DNA of 64,000 bases from Neckera pumila (Eukaryota > Streptophyta > Bryopsida > Hypnales > Neckeraceae). The position numbers and the translations under genes are program-made. The notes beneath the pieces are model-generated. The model had not been told where the DNA came from, did not search any database, and was given only the letters and a program-made list of their open reading frames with translations. The stretch's first letter is position 1; the number at the start of each line of letters is the position of its first letter. Where the stretch lies: positions 49,229,022-49,293,021 of the forward strand of contig OZ018408.1 in NCBI GenBank assembly GCA_963969595.1. The letters run 5' to 3'. Positions 1 to 12,189 of the stretch are shown here, in pieces.

Positions 1-203
1 GCTGAAGGATGTACAAAACCAGAAACTCTTTACGGTACTAATAATCATTCGCGAAAACCGACGTTCACTACATGCATTCATTGTATTTGCTATCTTCAAT
101 TGTTTCAAAGCATAGTTAGTGTCGGAGTTGAATGAGAATGTATATCCGGCTGTTATCTTTTGTCATCAATTTCCAACCCATAAGCTGAATAGTTTCCTAC
201 TTA

Positions 204-1508
204 TTGGTCCTGCACGATTTCAAAGATGCAATAAAGCTACGATTTGCTATGATCAACATCAAGAAGAATCAAGGAGCTCTGAGTGAGAAGAAAGAGAAGG
301 ACATCCACATCCACAATGAGATCAAGATAATCACTGCGAGTCAAAATGTCTACAATCTATGGAGTCAATTCATCTCCAGCCAATTTCAAGGAGAGCTCAT
401 TGATCCCGATTTGCTAATGCAATTCAAAAACATAAAGGGCTGGGCTTTGGAGAAAGATGGAGTCATTGTCTAAGAGTTTTTCAAGTGGATCGGGAATTGT
501 TCAGAAGGGGATCTAATGAGGCTGGCCTTGCATCTTCTATCCAAGACGCCTAATAGAACATATGGGCACCCAAAAGTTACCATGAAGTCGATGAAAGCTA
601 TACTTTCGAACTGCTATGTCGCAAAAGACTGGCTTGAGAGGTGCAAGCGGAAGCAAGCTATAAAAAGGCAACTACACTTGAAGCCGAGTCTGCACTTGTT
701 TGACAACAATGGAAACATGAAGAGGACCATGTGGAAGAAGTTCAAGTTGGACTACAATGTCACGAAGGCAACAAAGAACACACTTCTAACTGCCCCTGGC
801 GAGAGTTTCTTCTCACTCTCGAAAATGCCATCAAACAAGAACAAAAGCCTTGAAGAGTTGTCTCTTGTAGCGAGAGAGTTCTTCACAATTTTCTTGGAGA
901 CTAAAGGAAGGTTTTCAAAGCCCATTGCTAGAGCTAATTTTTGGCCTTATGAGACAAGCAATGACGAACTAGGAAACTGGGGCCCAAATGTGTGGAACAA
1001 GTCCACAAAGTCCAGATTGAAAATGGCCATCATGGACTTCAGGCATGTCCCGGGTGTGATTAATAAAAAGAAGACAAGCGAGCAATACTACCTCACCTTC
1101 ATGGAAGTCCTTGACAAAACCGTCAATTCCAAGGTAACCAATCCAAAAGTCTAGTTATGGATCTGTGGAGAGAAAGAGGTTGAGTTGGACCTCCAAAATT
1201 ACATCAAGACTTCGACATATGGAGCGACGTATTCTGTGCACTACGCCAAGTACATCCTTGCGACCTTTGAGCGTGTTGGAGACCTTCCTAAAAGAAGTGC
1301 TCGAGGTAAAGATCCCATTCAGTTACTTTTTTTGGTAAAGAACGGCATGGGCTTTAAGACTAAGAAGATCCCGAGGACGTTTGAAGTCCTCCCCAAGGCA
1401 AGGCACAACACTCGTCGCCAAAAATTTGAGGTTGATTATAGGTTTCAATCCACCGAGCTTCAAATGGAGTTTTATTTGAAAGTGCTTGACCTTTTTATGT
1501 CCCTGTGA
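204..1508 (+). pseudogene. Unrecognised element-like ORF with two in-frame stops
   Basis: One reading frame runs through this stretch of about 435 codons and is cut by TAA at 471-473 and TAG at 1152-1154. The sequence on both sides of each stop stays in the same frame and looks protein-like, so the three open pieces are best read as one former gene. The product is basic and rich in Lys, Asn and Thr, for example around AKDWLERCKRKQAIKRQ, and it later has a Trp/Pro-rich stretch (FWPYETSNDELGNWGPNVW). I recognise no domain, signal peptide or membrane segment. The true start is unclear, because the frame upstream is closed within about 40 bases and no good ATG lies at the beginning; an upstream exon is possible. 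Decay by point nonsense changes matches the other element genes in this window. It is probably a mobile-element protein, but that is inference. Confidence 0.45.
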
Positions 1509-3950
1509 GTCTTTTGATCTCCACCCAAGAGACCAAACAAGCACAACCAGGTTCTATAGTAATTAAGTGAATTCTACGGGTGATTGGCTGTAGTAAACGA
1601 GCTGCCTTCCAAGCAATGGAGTTTTTTTACCACAAGTGTGAGTAACTAAGTAGAAATTGAAGGATGCTTATTTAATTCTAGGTTTTTTCCTATTTTGAAG
1701 TATTATCTTATCCTAAGCGTTCAATTGTCGTTCAATTCTATGTGAGTTCTAATCTAAAATACGTTTTGTTGTACTTGTGACTTTAATTTTCTATCAAATT
1801 TAAGTTTTTATTCTATCTTCCTTTGTTAATCAACCTCTATCTAGTTTCTACTATTACTATTCTAATTTGATTTAGAGAATTAAGGATTAGTTCAAATTTG
1901 CAAAATCTTTGGTAAATTTTGACCGATTTAGCGGTTCATCAAAATTTACCCTCGATTTTTATCTTTTCTTAAGGATTTTACCTCTCTCGTTAAATTATTT
2001 TAACTAAAATTTTCTACTTTCGTTAAAAGTTCAATTACCTAAAGTTAAAAGGATTTTTAGTGAATTTTGACCGATTAACGGTTCATCTAAATTTACCTTG
2101 AGTTTTTATTCCTCTTGGTAAATTATTTTAACTCTTCTTCTAACTTTTCTATCCTTGTTAAAAGTTCAATTATTTAAAGTTAAAAAGTTTTAGTAAATTT
2201 TGACCGATTTAACGGTTCCTCAAAATTTACTCTAACTTTTACCTCTTCTTGATGTAAATTGAAATTACTAATTACTTTTAACTCTATTCCTAATAATTAC
2301 TTCCATTAATTTCTAATTTAACTTATTGATCAATTTTACGACAAATTGTGGAAAAATTCCTATGGTTAATTTCTTGTCGATTCTTACTAGGTTGGTTAAA
2401 CTAAATTGACGTGGTTATTATTTTTCTATTGCGAAGGTCAAAACCAAAATTAACTTTTTAATCCAAAATAAAGGTTGTTTAGGTGAAATTAGGTTTCACC
2501 TAATTCTTATTTACTTTGGAAGAAAACTTAACTTGAGTTTAATCTCTTTGGGTTTCTACTTTAAATTCTTAAGTTTGTAATTTTCTACTCAATTTTCTAC
2601 TCTAATTTAGATCCTAAATTCCCTTAGGATATCCTTTGGGTGATCTCCTAATTTTTCATTCGTTTCTTATGTGGACTTCATTCTCTCACTACTTTCTCAA
2701 TTTTTATTGGATTTTTATGTTTAATATATTTTTGGAAAGCTAAACGAAATTTCTACTTAATTTTAAATTCTAATTTTGCTAAATAAATCTTTCTAAGGTC
2801 TGATTCTAAGTCCTAATTTCGGCTCTAGGTTTTTAAAACAAATCAACTTAATTAAAAATTAAAACACAATTAGAGAGTGAAGATTAAGTACATACCTTGA
2901 AATCATCGATGGTCTTGTGCTCCATCTGGATTGTGAAATCCATCCCTTGTCGATGCGCTCCCTCCACGTCTTGTTTATTTTCAATCTTTGATATTTGGAA
3001 GTAAATTAGTCAATTAGTGGTTATTCCACAACTACCTTCCTTTTCCTAATCTTTTGATATTCGATTTCTCTTATTATTCTTGATTTGATTTTTTATTGTT
3101 ATCCAAGGCAAATCCTAAGAAATTCCAATCTCTAATGGTCTAAAATGTTTTATAAGTCAAATTTATCAAATTACCTTATTCTAAATTTCCTATGGTCTAA
3201 ATAATTCTAGGTGTATTTTTAATTATCTTTTATCGGTTCTTATAATAGTATTTTTTACTCCACTAAAGTCTTTATTTTTTCCAAAGACAATTCTTTGGAT
3301 AAAATCTGATATTCTAGAATGTTGCTAATTTATCCGTGAAGCCAATTATAATTCAACCAAGAAAATGCAAATTTTAGCTAAATTCTAGAATCTCGTAAAG
3401 TCTTTTTTCACTCCTTTCTAAGGTCCTTCCTTCTTGTCTTTTAAGGTTGTATTTTTCAAAGGCAAATCTTCGAAAATCTAGCCTTTTTAAACTTGATCTA
3501 ATCTAATTGTAGGTCAAATTCAAGCCACTAAAGTTTCCTTAACTTTTTCCCAATTTAACTAATTCTATAACTAATTCTATAACTAATCTAAGTCAATTGA
3601 CTTTATTTTGTTTTTTATGTATTGACTTTGAAATCTATACTAAATTATGTCAAAGTCCTTGGGTTTAATTTCAAAGAGCGTACCTTGACTTTTTTGTCTG
3701 CCTTCTCTTCCCTCCTATACTGATATGAATTCCAAGTTATAGTTGCATTTGAATTCTTTCATTCCAGTTGTCGGGTTACTAATAGTATGCTACTAAACGG
3801 AGCAAACTTCAATCTGCCTTGCGAGTTTGGAGTGCAATTCCGAATTCTGATCTGTCTGAAGTTTGACTGGAGCGTAATTGAGACTCTGGTTTTGGTAGTC
3901 ACTGTACTGGACCGGTTCTAATGGGTCCGAGTTTTACTACTTTACTTCTG
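1509..3950. other. T-rich intergenic DNA without a gene
   Basis: A long T-rich plus strand with no open frame of note. It contains the palindromic repeat triplet listed separately. Two places read on the minus strand resemble exon ends followed by a GTATGT or GTACGC donor (donors near 2895 and 3684), but no reading frame connects them, so I do not call exons. Confidence 0.5.
1911..2230. repeat. Three copies of a 40-bp imperfect palindrome
   Basis: Copies lie at 1911-1950, about 2059-2097 and 2191-2230. Each starts with a version of GGTAAATTTTGA, ends with the near reverse complement TCAAAATTTACC, and has an inner CCGATTTA-CGG stem. Spacing is about 149 and 132 bases. Sequence between copies is also partly repeated (a Cys-free T-rich linker containing CGTTAAAAGTTCAATTA), so this is a short degenerate tandem array whose core can fold. 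Confidence 0.6.
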
Positions 3951-3959
3951 TCCTCACTA

Positions 3960-4313
3960 AGTGGCCCTCGAAGGAATTGATTTGGCTCTAGGGTTCGGTG
4001 TAGGCCCTTGTTTTCTCTTAACTAGGATCTGAGTTTACTAATTGGGAATTTGGCTCACTAATGTGCCTCGGGTTTGATGCTTTAACTACTGGCTTTGCTA
4101 ATTGAGCCTTGGATGAACTGATTTGGCTCTGGGGTTTGGTCTAGGCACCTGGTTTTACTCTTAACTGGAATCTGAGTTTACTAATTGGGAATTTGGTTCA
4201 CTAATGTGCCTCGGTTTTTATGCTTTAACTACTGGCTTCGCTAATTGGGCCTTGGATGAACTGATTTGGCTCTGGGGTTTGGTCTAGGCACCTGGTTTTA
4301 CTAGTTAAAAATC
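3960..4313. repeat. 143-bp tandem repeat, two full units and a partial
   Basis: The unit beginning CTGAGTTTACTAATTGGG at 4029 recurs at 4172 with few changes. The preceding stretch from about 3960 matches the second half of the unit (the part around TTGATTTGGCTCT). The unit has no open frame. Confidence 0.75.
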
Positions 4314-4539
4314 TAAAGTTACTAATGGGCTTCTGATGTTGCTTATATCGACTCTAAGGTCACTAATCAACCTTGATTTTCGAATGGGAACTCTGATTTT
4401 CAACTTGGTAATCCTGAGGTCACTAACATGAACTCTGACTGCTAATTGGTGACTCCGAAATCACTAACTGAACTCTAATTTCTGGCTTGGGACGCTGAGA
4501 TCACTAATCAAACCTTGATCTTCGAACCGATCTTGATGA

Positions 4540-4720
4540 CTGGTCTTGATGGCTGGTCTTGATGACTGGTCAATATCGGTGGGCCGGTTTCTTCTCCTGA
4601 CTGGTTTTCTCTGGCCTTGGCTGGTTCTCTCCGACTTGACTGGTTTTCTCCGTCATGACTAGTTCTCTCCGGCCTTGGCTGGTTCTCTTCGGCCTTGGCT
4701 AGTTCTCTCCGGCCTCTAGC
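4540..4720. repeat. Two short minisatellites
   Basis: First, about 4540-4575, a 15-base unit of the form CTTGATGACTGGT repeated. Then, about 4595-4720, a unit of 22-25 bases of the form GGCCTTGGCTGGTTCTCTCC repeated five to six times with substitutions. Both lie directly after the 143-bp tandem repeat. Confidence 0.65.
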
Positions 4721-7145
4721 TGTTTACTATAACTTTGTATTTATCAATTCAGAACCTTGGCTGTTGTTTTGCCACTAAATGGGGTCCCTCAGGGGACCCT
4801 TTTAACCAAAACTAACTTGGAAATTTCTAAGGCTTGAGGCCGTATTCTAAAGGAAAACTAACACACTCTTTTTTTGGTTTTTTAGGAACTTCTAAAATTT
4901 CTCTCAAGGGCGAAGCTTCGCCGTCTTGGAGGGTACTTCCTCCAAAGGCTGACAAAAACTACTTTAAATTTGAAATATTAGTGACTAAAAATTGTAACTA
5001 AGGGCGAAGCTTTGCCGTATTGGGGGGTATGGCCCCAAATTTCAGACAAAATACCACTTAGCAGTTAGTATGAGGGTTGGTTCTCACCCAACTCACTCTA
5101 AAATATTATAACCGACTCTTGGACCACTTCTTCCAACGTCTAGGCTTCAGGGGGAATTTGCAACATTCAAAAGGTGTGAAATTCCTCACCAAAAAAGCTC
5201 GGTAAGAAGCTGGTTAGTAGACAATGGACTCAAAATACAAATCCAAGGGTTCCAACTACCGGCTGCGTCGAGATCTGGTTGGAATATCCTTGGCGTTAGT
5301 ACAAAAACCAAAGCAAAGAAAGAAAACACAAAATATGCGTTAGCAGTGATTCAAAGGGACTCCAACGTCCTTTGAATGGCACCAAAAATCAAACAAAGAA
5401 TGGAATTCAAGACTCTAATGCAATAAAGCAAGGTTTTTGGTTCCAGATTACAAACTCAACAATTGCCAACGATTTTGGCAGAATAACAAAGCGAGAATCC
5501 AGAGCCTCGTGTCGGCTCAATTAATGAAGAAAAGGGGTGCAAAGGGAGTTGGTGGGAGCCCTTTTATATGTTTCTGGGGCTCCCATTTACCTCCTTTTAT
5601 TCTAAATAATATCTACGTAAACTAAAATAATATCTAAGTAAATTAAAACTACCAATTACTACGCCTAATTCTACCCTACAGCTAAATGGGCTATATCTTT
5701 TGGAGAAAAGCTCTGATTGAGAAACAGTCTGCGGCGTTGGCTTCAGAAGGCCCATTTTAGCCTAGGGAACCCCTAACCCCCTCCTCCTAAGTCGATTTTC
5801 TTCATAAAAGATAGTATTTTCCAACCTAGTGGAAAAGGTGGAAAATCCAACTCTTGGAGTTTATATTTTTTGCTAATTTTGACTAGCCAGGGTTGTCCGG
5901 AAGGTCCAAGAACGTTAGGAAAGAGTCCCGGTTGACTTAATTCGGACTTTGTCTGTACGTGATTTGCCGGTCAATCCGCAGAATGTTTTGGAATTTCGTT
6001 AAATTCCATTAGCGCCGCCAGTTCGGGTAGTTACCGATGTCGGAATGTTGTGAAACTTGATTAGACTCTTATTAAAACTAAAACACTCTATCCTAAATTT
6101 TAGTGGGATTTTACCATTACCAGATTAATTTCTAAGAATTTCTTAATCCGTAGTAATTCCGGTTGACTTCCCAGGGAGTCATGTTCTGCAATTTGGAAAA
6201 TTATGAAACAATTTGGATAGCTTTTGAGAAGTCCTTAAATCCTTCCTGCAAAATCCCAAGTCAAACTGGTACTTATCCAAGGAGAAATAAATCCCCAACT
6301 CTTGATTTCAATTCCTTTGCGAAGGAATCTTTCTCGTATGAGGGAATCTTGGCAATCCGTCTTCGCCGTTACGCTCCTGGCATGTTTCTAAGCTAGAAAC
6401 ACCTCTCTCCATGTCGCGGTTGCCTCCTCGTGATTTTTGTTGATTTTGGCTTTTAAAAGTCATGCGGCCAAGTATTTACCAATTTTTCCTTTAAGCTCGG
6501 TTTTCACCCAAACTTCTCTTATGGGCTTCTAAGTCACTGGCAAATCATGATGACCTACAATTACTATTTTTAGCCAATTTACTAGTTGTAAGCATCTTCG
6601 TGATAAGAACTCTTTGAAAATTCTATCGGCATGTAAATATTTGGGTGTAGGTTGGAATTAGAACCTTTCCCATTCCTATTTTGACTCTTATTCACCCATT
6701 TCTACTGCTAGAACTTAAGAAAGAGCACAGATTTGAACGCTTTTGATGCTTTTGGAGTTTTCATCCCCACAGGCATCATTCTATGTCAATTATCCACAAA
6801 GTAATATAATTGGTCAATTTGATAACAATTTACTCATTAAAATGAGTAAAAAGCAACAAAATTTATACTCTGAGTTCCAGGTGACAACCTTGGGGCTCAC
6901 AGTCCCCTCGAGAGGATGTTCTTTCCGTTTTTGCTGGCGGGAAAGTCGTCTGCGCAGCCTGGGTATGTCATATGCCCCTTCATTGTGTGCTTTAACTCGA
7001 ACCAAGTTAAAGTGTTGTGCTTTGTAGTTTCTGAATGCATTTGACATAGCTACTGCATTTATGCGTTTTATTTGTGATTCTTTATAATTGTTACGCGTTT
7101 GAGTTCGTATATTGTGCACTTACATAATATTGTCGGTCACTGCAG
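4721..7145. other. Intergenic DNA with a 92-bp direct repeat pair
   Basis: No gene is supported. GGGCGAAGCTTCGCCGT at about 4909 and GGGCGAAGCTTTGCCGT at about 5002 begin two related segments of about 92 bases. A small perfect hairpin (GGGTCCC with GGGACCC) lies at 4781-4799. The last 400 bases before 7146 might hold an upstream exon of the next gene (an ATG at 6842 and a GTATGT donor at 6963), but its frame does not join well. Confidence 0.4.
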
Positions 7146-10100
7146 ATGAGTTCCCTAAATCATTTTGTCATAGACAGCAGTTCCCTTCACGACGACTTCA
7201 AGGCACTTGTAGTGCAAGCCGAGAACTTGGATAGAGATGATTTTTTGGACTCAAAATACTTCATTGATGAAGCGTGTATTGAGCAGAAGAACTCAAGAGG
7301 AGCTTCCTCCTATTGGAAAGGCAAAGAGCATAGGCCCATTGTTTCGATGACAGTGAGGCTTGCAGTGAAGATGACACTGCTATAGATTTGACTGAAAATC
7401 TTGTTCCGTCGGAGAACGTGGAGCCTGTTGTACTCAAGTTGACCCCAACAAATGTTGCTAGGTCTGCCGGCTTTGTAGAGACCAGTAACATGCGAGGTTC
7501 CTCCAATACCTCGGCACAACGTGGTCAGAGTCCCATCTCTGGAAGACGGTAGACTCAGAAGAAGATAAAGGCAACTTTGACTCCAAAGATGGGTCCAAAC
7601 CAACAGTGGGTAGTTGATTTGCTTCGGGAAAATCATGAGGCAAATAAGAGGCTTTGTCTGGAGCAGCGGAAGGAAAATCAGAGAGCCCGTCAAGAATTGG
7701 CCGTGGAGACTAAGGAGATGATGAAGGATCTTGCAAAAGAGTTTTTCTTCCAAGCGCGGCCTATGCTCACACACGACCCGACAGCGTAGTCTCCTCAGTT
7801 GCAGATTGACAGCCAGCCTCACGGGACAGCCACCAATGCGAGGCATATCCAGGTCGGGTCAAAAAACCATTCTGGATTGAAGACCACATCAGATGTTGCT
7901 ATTGCACAACCGTTGACATCATCTCTTGTTCATGACCGTATATTGCGGGATGACCAAGACTTTGAGGATTTGGAGGTGGAGCAGTCACAAGGCCTTGAGA
8001 CTAATATGTCCCAAGGTTGTTCCCTGTGACTCTCTGCCTCTCAATCAACTCGTTTTGAGTTCAATATCTATTTGTATGCGTCTTTCCGTTATGTTTGATT
8101 TTCATGCAAATATTTTGGCTAGTGGTTATACGCTGAACATGTTGTAGATGTACCTCTCTGTGAGAGTTTATGTAAGAAATATATTTCTTACTATTTGTTT
8201 CATGTCCACTACCAACCTTGCAGGCCAAGTTTTTGGCTCTACTTGTATGCCGCTTTTACCCTTGGATGCTGTCGGCTTTGCTCAAGTCCCTGTTTGTGAG
8301 GCTGTCTGCAATGACTCATTGCGTCCAAATGATGACTCTTTGATAGACATAGTTGTGACTAGTTTTGAGTCAACCAACCACGAGAAGGATCTCGTCAATG
8401 TTGTGGAGACATCAGTGGGCCTAGGTGGAGACGATATACCAGATCATGAACTCATGAAGATTCACATTCCCGAGTCTGAAACACTAGCGACAACAGTCGC
8501 ATCTTCTCCAAATCATGTGCATGGGACTCAGTGCGTATTCTTTCCACTATACTCTTTTTTTTTGTGTGATGAACTTAGATTTAGATTTATGAACTTATAT
8601 ATGCTCAAAGTTTTTACACCGCCATGCTTCAGTACTCAAAATGTTATAGACAGTACACTGGATTAATTGTCTACAAATTTTGCTATATATCTGAAACAGG
8701 GTAGCAATGAGACAATAGGTCAAGCGGAGAGCATGGAACATCCATTCAAGTCTGGATTGCATAGAAGTGGCTTAATGTCATCCTAGATCTGAATGGGGTG
8801 CTCTGTGTATGCGAGGATAAGAGAAATCTCGCAAGAGAGAAACAATACATCGAATCCGATGAGGCTGCCTCTCAATTAGAATACTTCTTCTTCAATTTGA
8901 AAAGAGTCACTCTTTGTCCCCATTACAAGACCTTTCTTTGGGAGTTGTCCTCCTTTGCAAATGTTTTGGAGTGGACCTCCATGAAGAGGTCCACAGCCAT
9001 ATGCATTTCCAATCACTTGTTTAGTGGCATAGAACCCCCAACTTATGTCTTGGGACAAGAACAGTGCAACATTCTCAAGTGCAAGGGGAGGTCTGCAAAG
9101 TTAGTGAATTACAAGGTGAAGGGAACAAAGAAAGACTTGTTCATAAAACCGTTGAGCAAGTTGTACGAATTGCCAAACTCTATGTTCTCGAGGGACAATA
9201 CTAGTATTGTGGACGATAGTCCGGCAAAGCACTTTATGAATGATCCTGCGAATGTTGTTTTGCTTGACCAATGGTCGTATGAAGGGTATGGAGCAATAGA
9301 CGGCTCTTAGTTGAAAATCTTATTCCTTGGATATGGCGCCTGCATATAGCAAAGCCCTTAGCATTGGATGTATTTCGGTTTAATAATATTATGGGGCGCT
9401 TGAGCCATTCAGAAAATTTGGATAAAATTGAGTTCATGCAATTTAGTGAGGTGCTTGACGTCTCTAATGCGCTTTATAGTGAGTGGAGTGAGAGTTACCT
9501 TAGACAGAAATGGCAAGACTTAGAAGGTTCGGATAGAGCACAACACACGGAGATCATGATGGATGGAAAACATAGCATCCATCCGTGTCCGAATGCTGAA
9601 GTGGGTCCTTAATAGTTGATGTAGAGGTTTTACATTGTCATTAGTTTTTGACTTAACCAATTGCATGTCACACGTTCAACATTAAATATATGACTATTTG
9701 TAGTGGTCATCAAATGATTCCCTTATTGTTGTGTATATGTATGTTTCTGAGTTGCCAAGGTTGATTGGTCACAGGCACCAGTTTTTAAAATTGGCTTTGG
9801 GAGCAAGTGTGCTAAAACCGATGATTCCTTTTTAGACTGTGGACAATTTCCCGTATCAAAAAGCAACTTACGGCACATTTTGTATTTTGCTGTCACTGGG
9901 CAGACAACAATGGATTTTTTAGTGATGCCCGTTGATGACGGTGTAGTGGATAGTCCGCCAAATGGTGGAAAGCACCTTAACCTTGTTAGCTCTCCTTTGC
10001 CACTCAAATGTGGTTTCCAATCACTCTCACCACAAGATTATAGTGAGGGTAATGCCGTGGCGCAACGAAAACTGTACAATGACGAATTCAACCATCTAGT

Positions 10101-10498
10101 TGCCACTGAGGTAAGTGAGTGTTACTCTAAATTCCTGATTTGAAGTATATTTTAATGCTCGTTTGTCCTATGAAATGCAAATGTTTGATTTCTATTTGTC
10201 TATGTAGGAGGATGCGAAAGTACCAGAGCCAATTGTCATCAAAGGAAATGCGTCAGAGGAACTGCTGCGAAATACTTGCAAGTACATGGAGAAAATTCCT
10301 GCATCAGCGGTTGTGCGGCCTCCTTTGCCTCCATTCAAGAAACGGCTTGACTTAAAAAGAAAGTGCATGACACATGATAGGCAACCTAGACTTCACTATA
10401 GTCCTCGTCCATGGGATGCTTGGGAGCAAAGATCCTTGAAAAAGCAAAGGCGGGAGACTGCCAACCAAAAAATTGCACCAAATAACGCATATAGTTGA
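7146..10498 (+). pseudogene. Decayed spliced gene with an FCP1/NLI-type HAD domain
   Basis: The exons follow one another in order. The first starts at the ATG at 7146, right after TGCAG. It is Ser/Asp-rich, then has a charged, coiled-coil-like stretch near 7600-7780. It changes frame near 7320-7345 and has in-frame TAG at 7550 and 7787. A second exon spans about 8224-8530. The third, from about 8700, holds the HAD domain: LNVILDLNGVL at 8771-8803, a PHYKTFL segment and a WTS motif, a Lys-containing KPLSKLY, and IVDDSP near 9206. This is the order seen in plant FCP1/NLI-interacting-factor-like phosphatases. Motif I is DLNGV instead of DxDxT, so catalysis is doubtful. A one-base loss near 9308 breaks the frame before its continuation to 9612. 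The last two exons (9775-10110 and 10208-10498) are intact, join in phase across a GTAAGT intron, and end in a basic tail. Element origin is inferred. Confidence 0.55.
8768..9437 (+). other. FCP1/NLI-like HAD domain within the decayed gene
   Basis: Seen: DLNGVL (motif I position), LCPHYKTFLWEL, WTSM (motif II position), KPLSKLYELP (motif III Lys) and IVDDSP (motif IV). Known: the FCP1/SCP/TIM50 clade uses DxDxT as nucleophile motif, and a plant branch with DLNGLL is common. The change of the second Asp to Asn and of Thr to Val suggests a binding rather than a phosphatase role, or decay. Confidence 0.6.
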
Positions 10499-12185
10499 GG
10501 ACCTGAGATATTGAAGGCAGTTGAGATGTTGAAGAGTAGGTCACACTTGTAGGACATAAGTTGGTGGTGGTGGGGTAGATACCAATCTTGTTCAAATTTC
10601 AGTGAGTGATATAGAGCTAATATTATGTAGGTAGGAAACAATCACATGTTGGATGATGCTCAAAATATACTAGGTACAATTGTGGATAAAAAATATTTGC
10701 TGCAATGTAGAAGTAGAAGAGTAGGAGGCACTTGTAGTCTGTGTGGGATAGAGTTCTCTTCAGGAGAATAGAAAAGCATAAATGATTTTACTATCAACTT
10801 GCAATGGTGGTAATGTCTCCAGCTCAGTTACCAAATAACTTGTATTTTGTTACAAATAATGTACAAATTTGTAAATTTTGGTGCTTCCACAAAGTCACAT
10901 TTCGTAGTAATTGTGCATTCATTGATTCAATAAAATAACTTCTATGATTATTTTTATTAAATATCTATATACTTTATTATTACTACAGGATATTTGGGAA
11001 TTTTGGTACCACAAGCGTGCTATGTGTGAAATTGTATTGCCTTATTATAATTTATAGAGATCAAATTCTCTTCAATTTATAAATTCTCTTCAAATTTCTC
11101 TTCAATTTATAGTTTGTAGTGCTTATTAAAACTCCCATTTCCCTGGAAATCTTCCATTTTAATGAATATGATGTTAATTCACATGCACTCTATGGGTACT
11201 TGATTGATAATTCGTCTATCCTAGTATTCTCTTGAATTGACCAGACATTTAATCACTTGTAGCGGTGATACAAGACAATTTAATATACACAACAATTAAA
11301 TTATATGAGAGAAGTGCTATACTGTAAGAATCACCTTGGTACCATGAAAACCACTACAAATAGACACTTAGTCAGTTAAACTAACTTGCAATTTGCTCAA
11401 GTGCTATAAACAACTACCTTACACATCCGTGTGACTTTGAGTTTGTATGCATAGATAAGTAAATTAGTTAGAAATTCAATTTGCCTCTCCCAACATTCTC
11501 CGCTCACAAGGATATACAAGCTGACTTGTCTATGACACACATATTTAATTCTCGCTCTACAAACACCATTGTTCAGTTGAATCATTCATAGCCACTCACA
11601 ACAATTCCCGCACACTAGGATCCACGAACTATTTAACTATTACTTGAGGCCCCAAGTCCCTCAGATTACCAAACAAATTGTTCGATTATCAGACTTCTCC
11701 AGTGGATTTAATTTCCATGCCACACTCCCAAAGCTTAAATCAATTTGCTCCATACTTAGTGATACTCACACCACTCCACTGATGGCTGAATTGACACCCT
11801 CAACAATTGGACCACACGCAATTTCTCAACAAATTGATCAATTGTTCAATTTGGCTTAACTCACACTGGCACACTTCTACAGTAACACACACAATCAGTT
11901 CACAAAATTTCTCACAACTAGACCCGCTCCACCACACAATTTATCACAACCGCCTTAATGTATTGGACAAAGGTGCCATAATAATTTGTCAATTACATCA
12001 ATGGCATCAAATGCTACAAGGTTAGTACAAAAAAATTTAATTTAGACTATTAGCCCGCTTTATATTTATTGCAAGTGTTATTTCAACTTTCACACAAAAA
12101 ATCTAGCTATTTGACATACTACAATAAAAATGTGCTAGACAGGGAATTCCAAAAAAATGACAACTACAATATACAACAAACAATA
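10499..12185. other. Intergenic, nothing recognised
   Basis: AT-rich, with only short chance frames. A homopurine/homopyrimidine-poor stretch with several partial repeats of TTCTCTTCAATTTATA lies near 11065-11115. No RNA gene or element end was seen. Confidence 0.4.
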
Positions 12186-12189
12186 TTAA

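Noticed and set aside
2896..2975. Exon-like minus-strand segment ending in GTATGTAC
   Set aside because: The frame is open for only about 25 codons and no adjoining exon could be found on either side.
4781..4799. GGGTCCC/GGGACCC hairpin as a terminator
   Set aside because: This is eukaryotic nuclear DNA, with no adjacent gene and only a short T run after the hairpin.
7310..7846. Minus-strand 178-codon open frame
   Set aside because: It overlaps the first exon of the FCP1-like gene, and no motif is visible in this frame.
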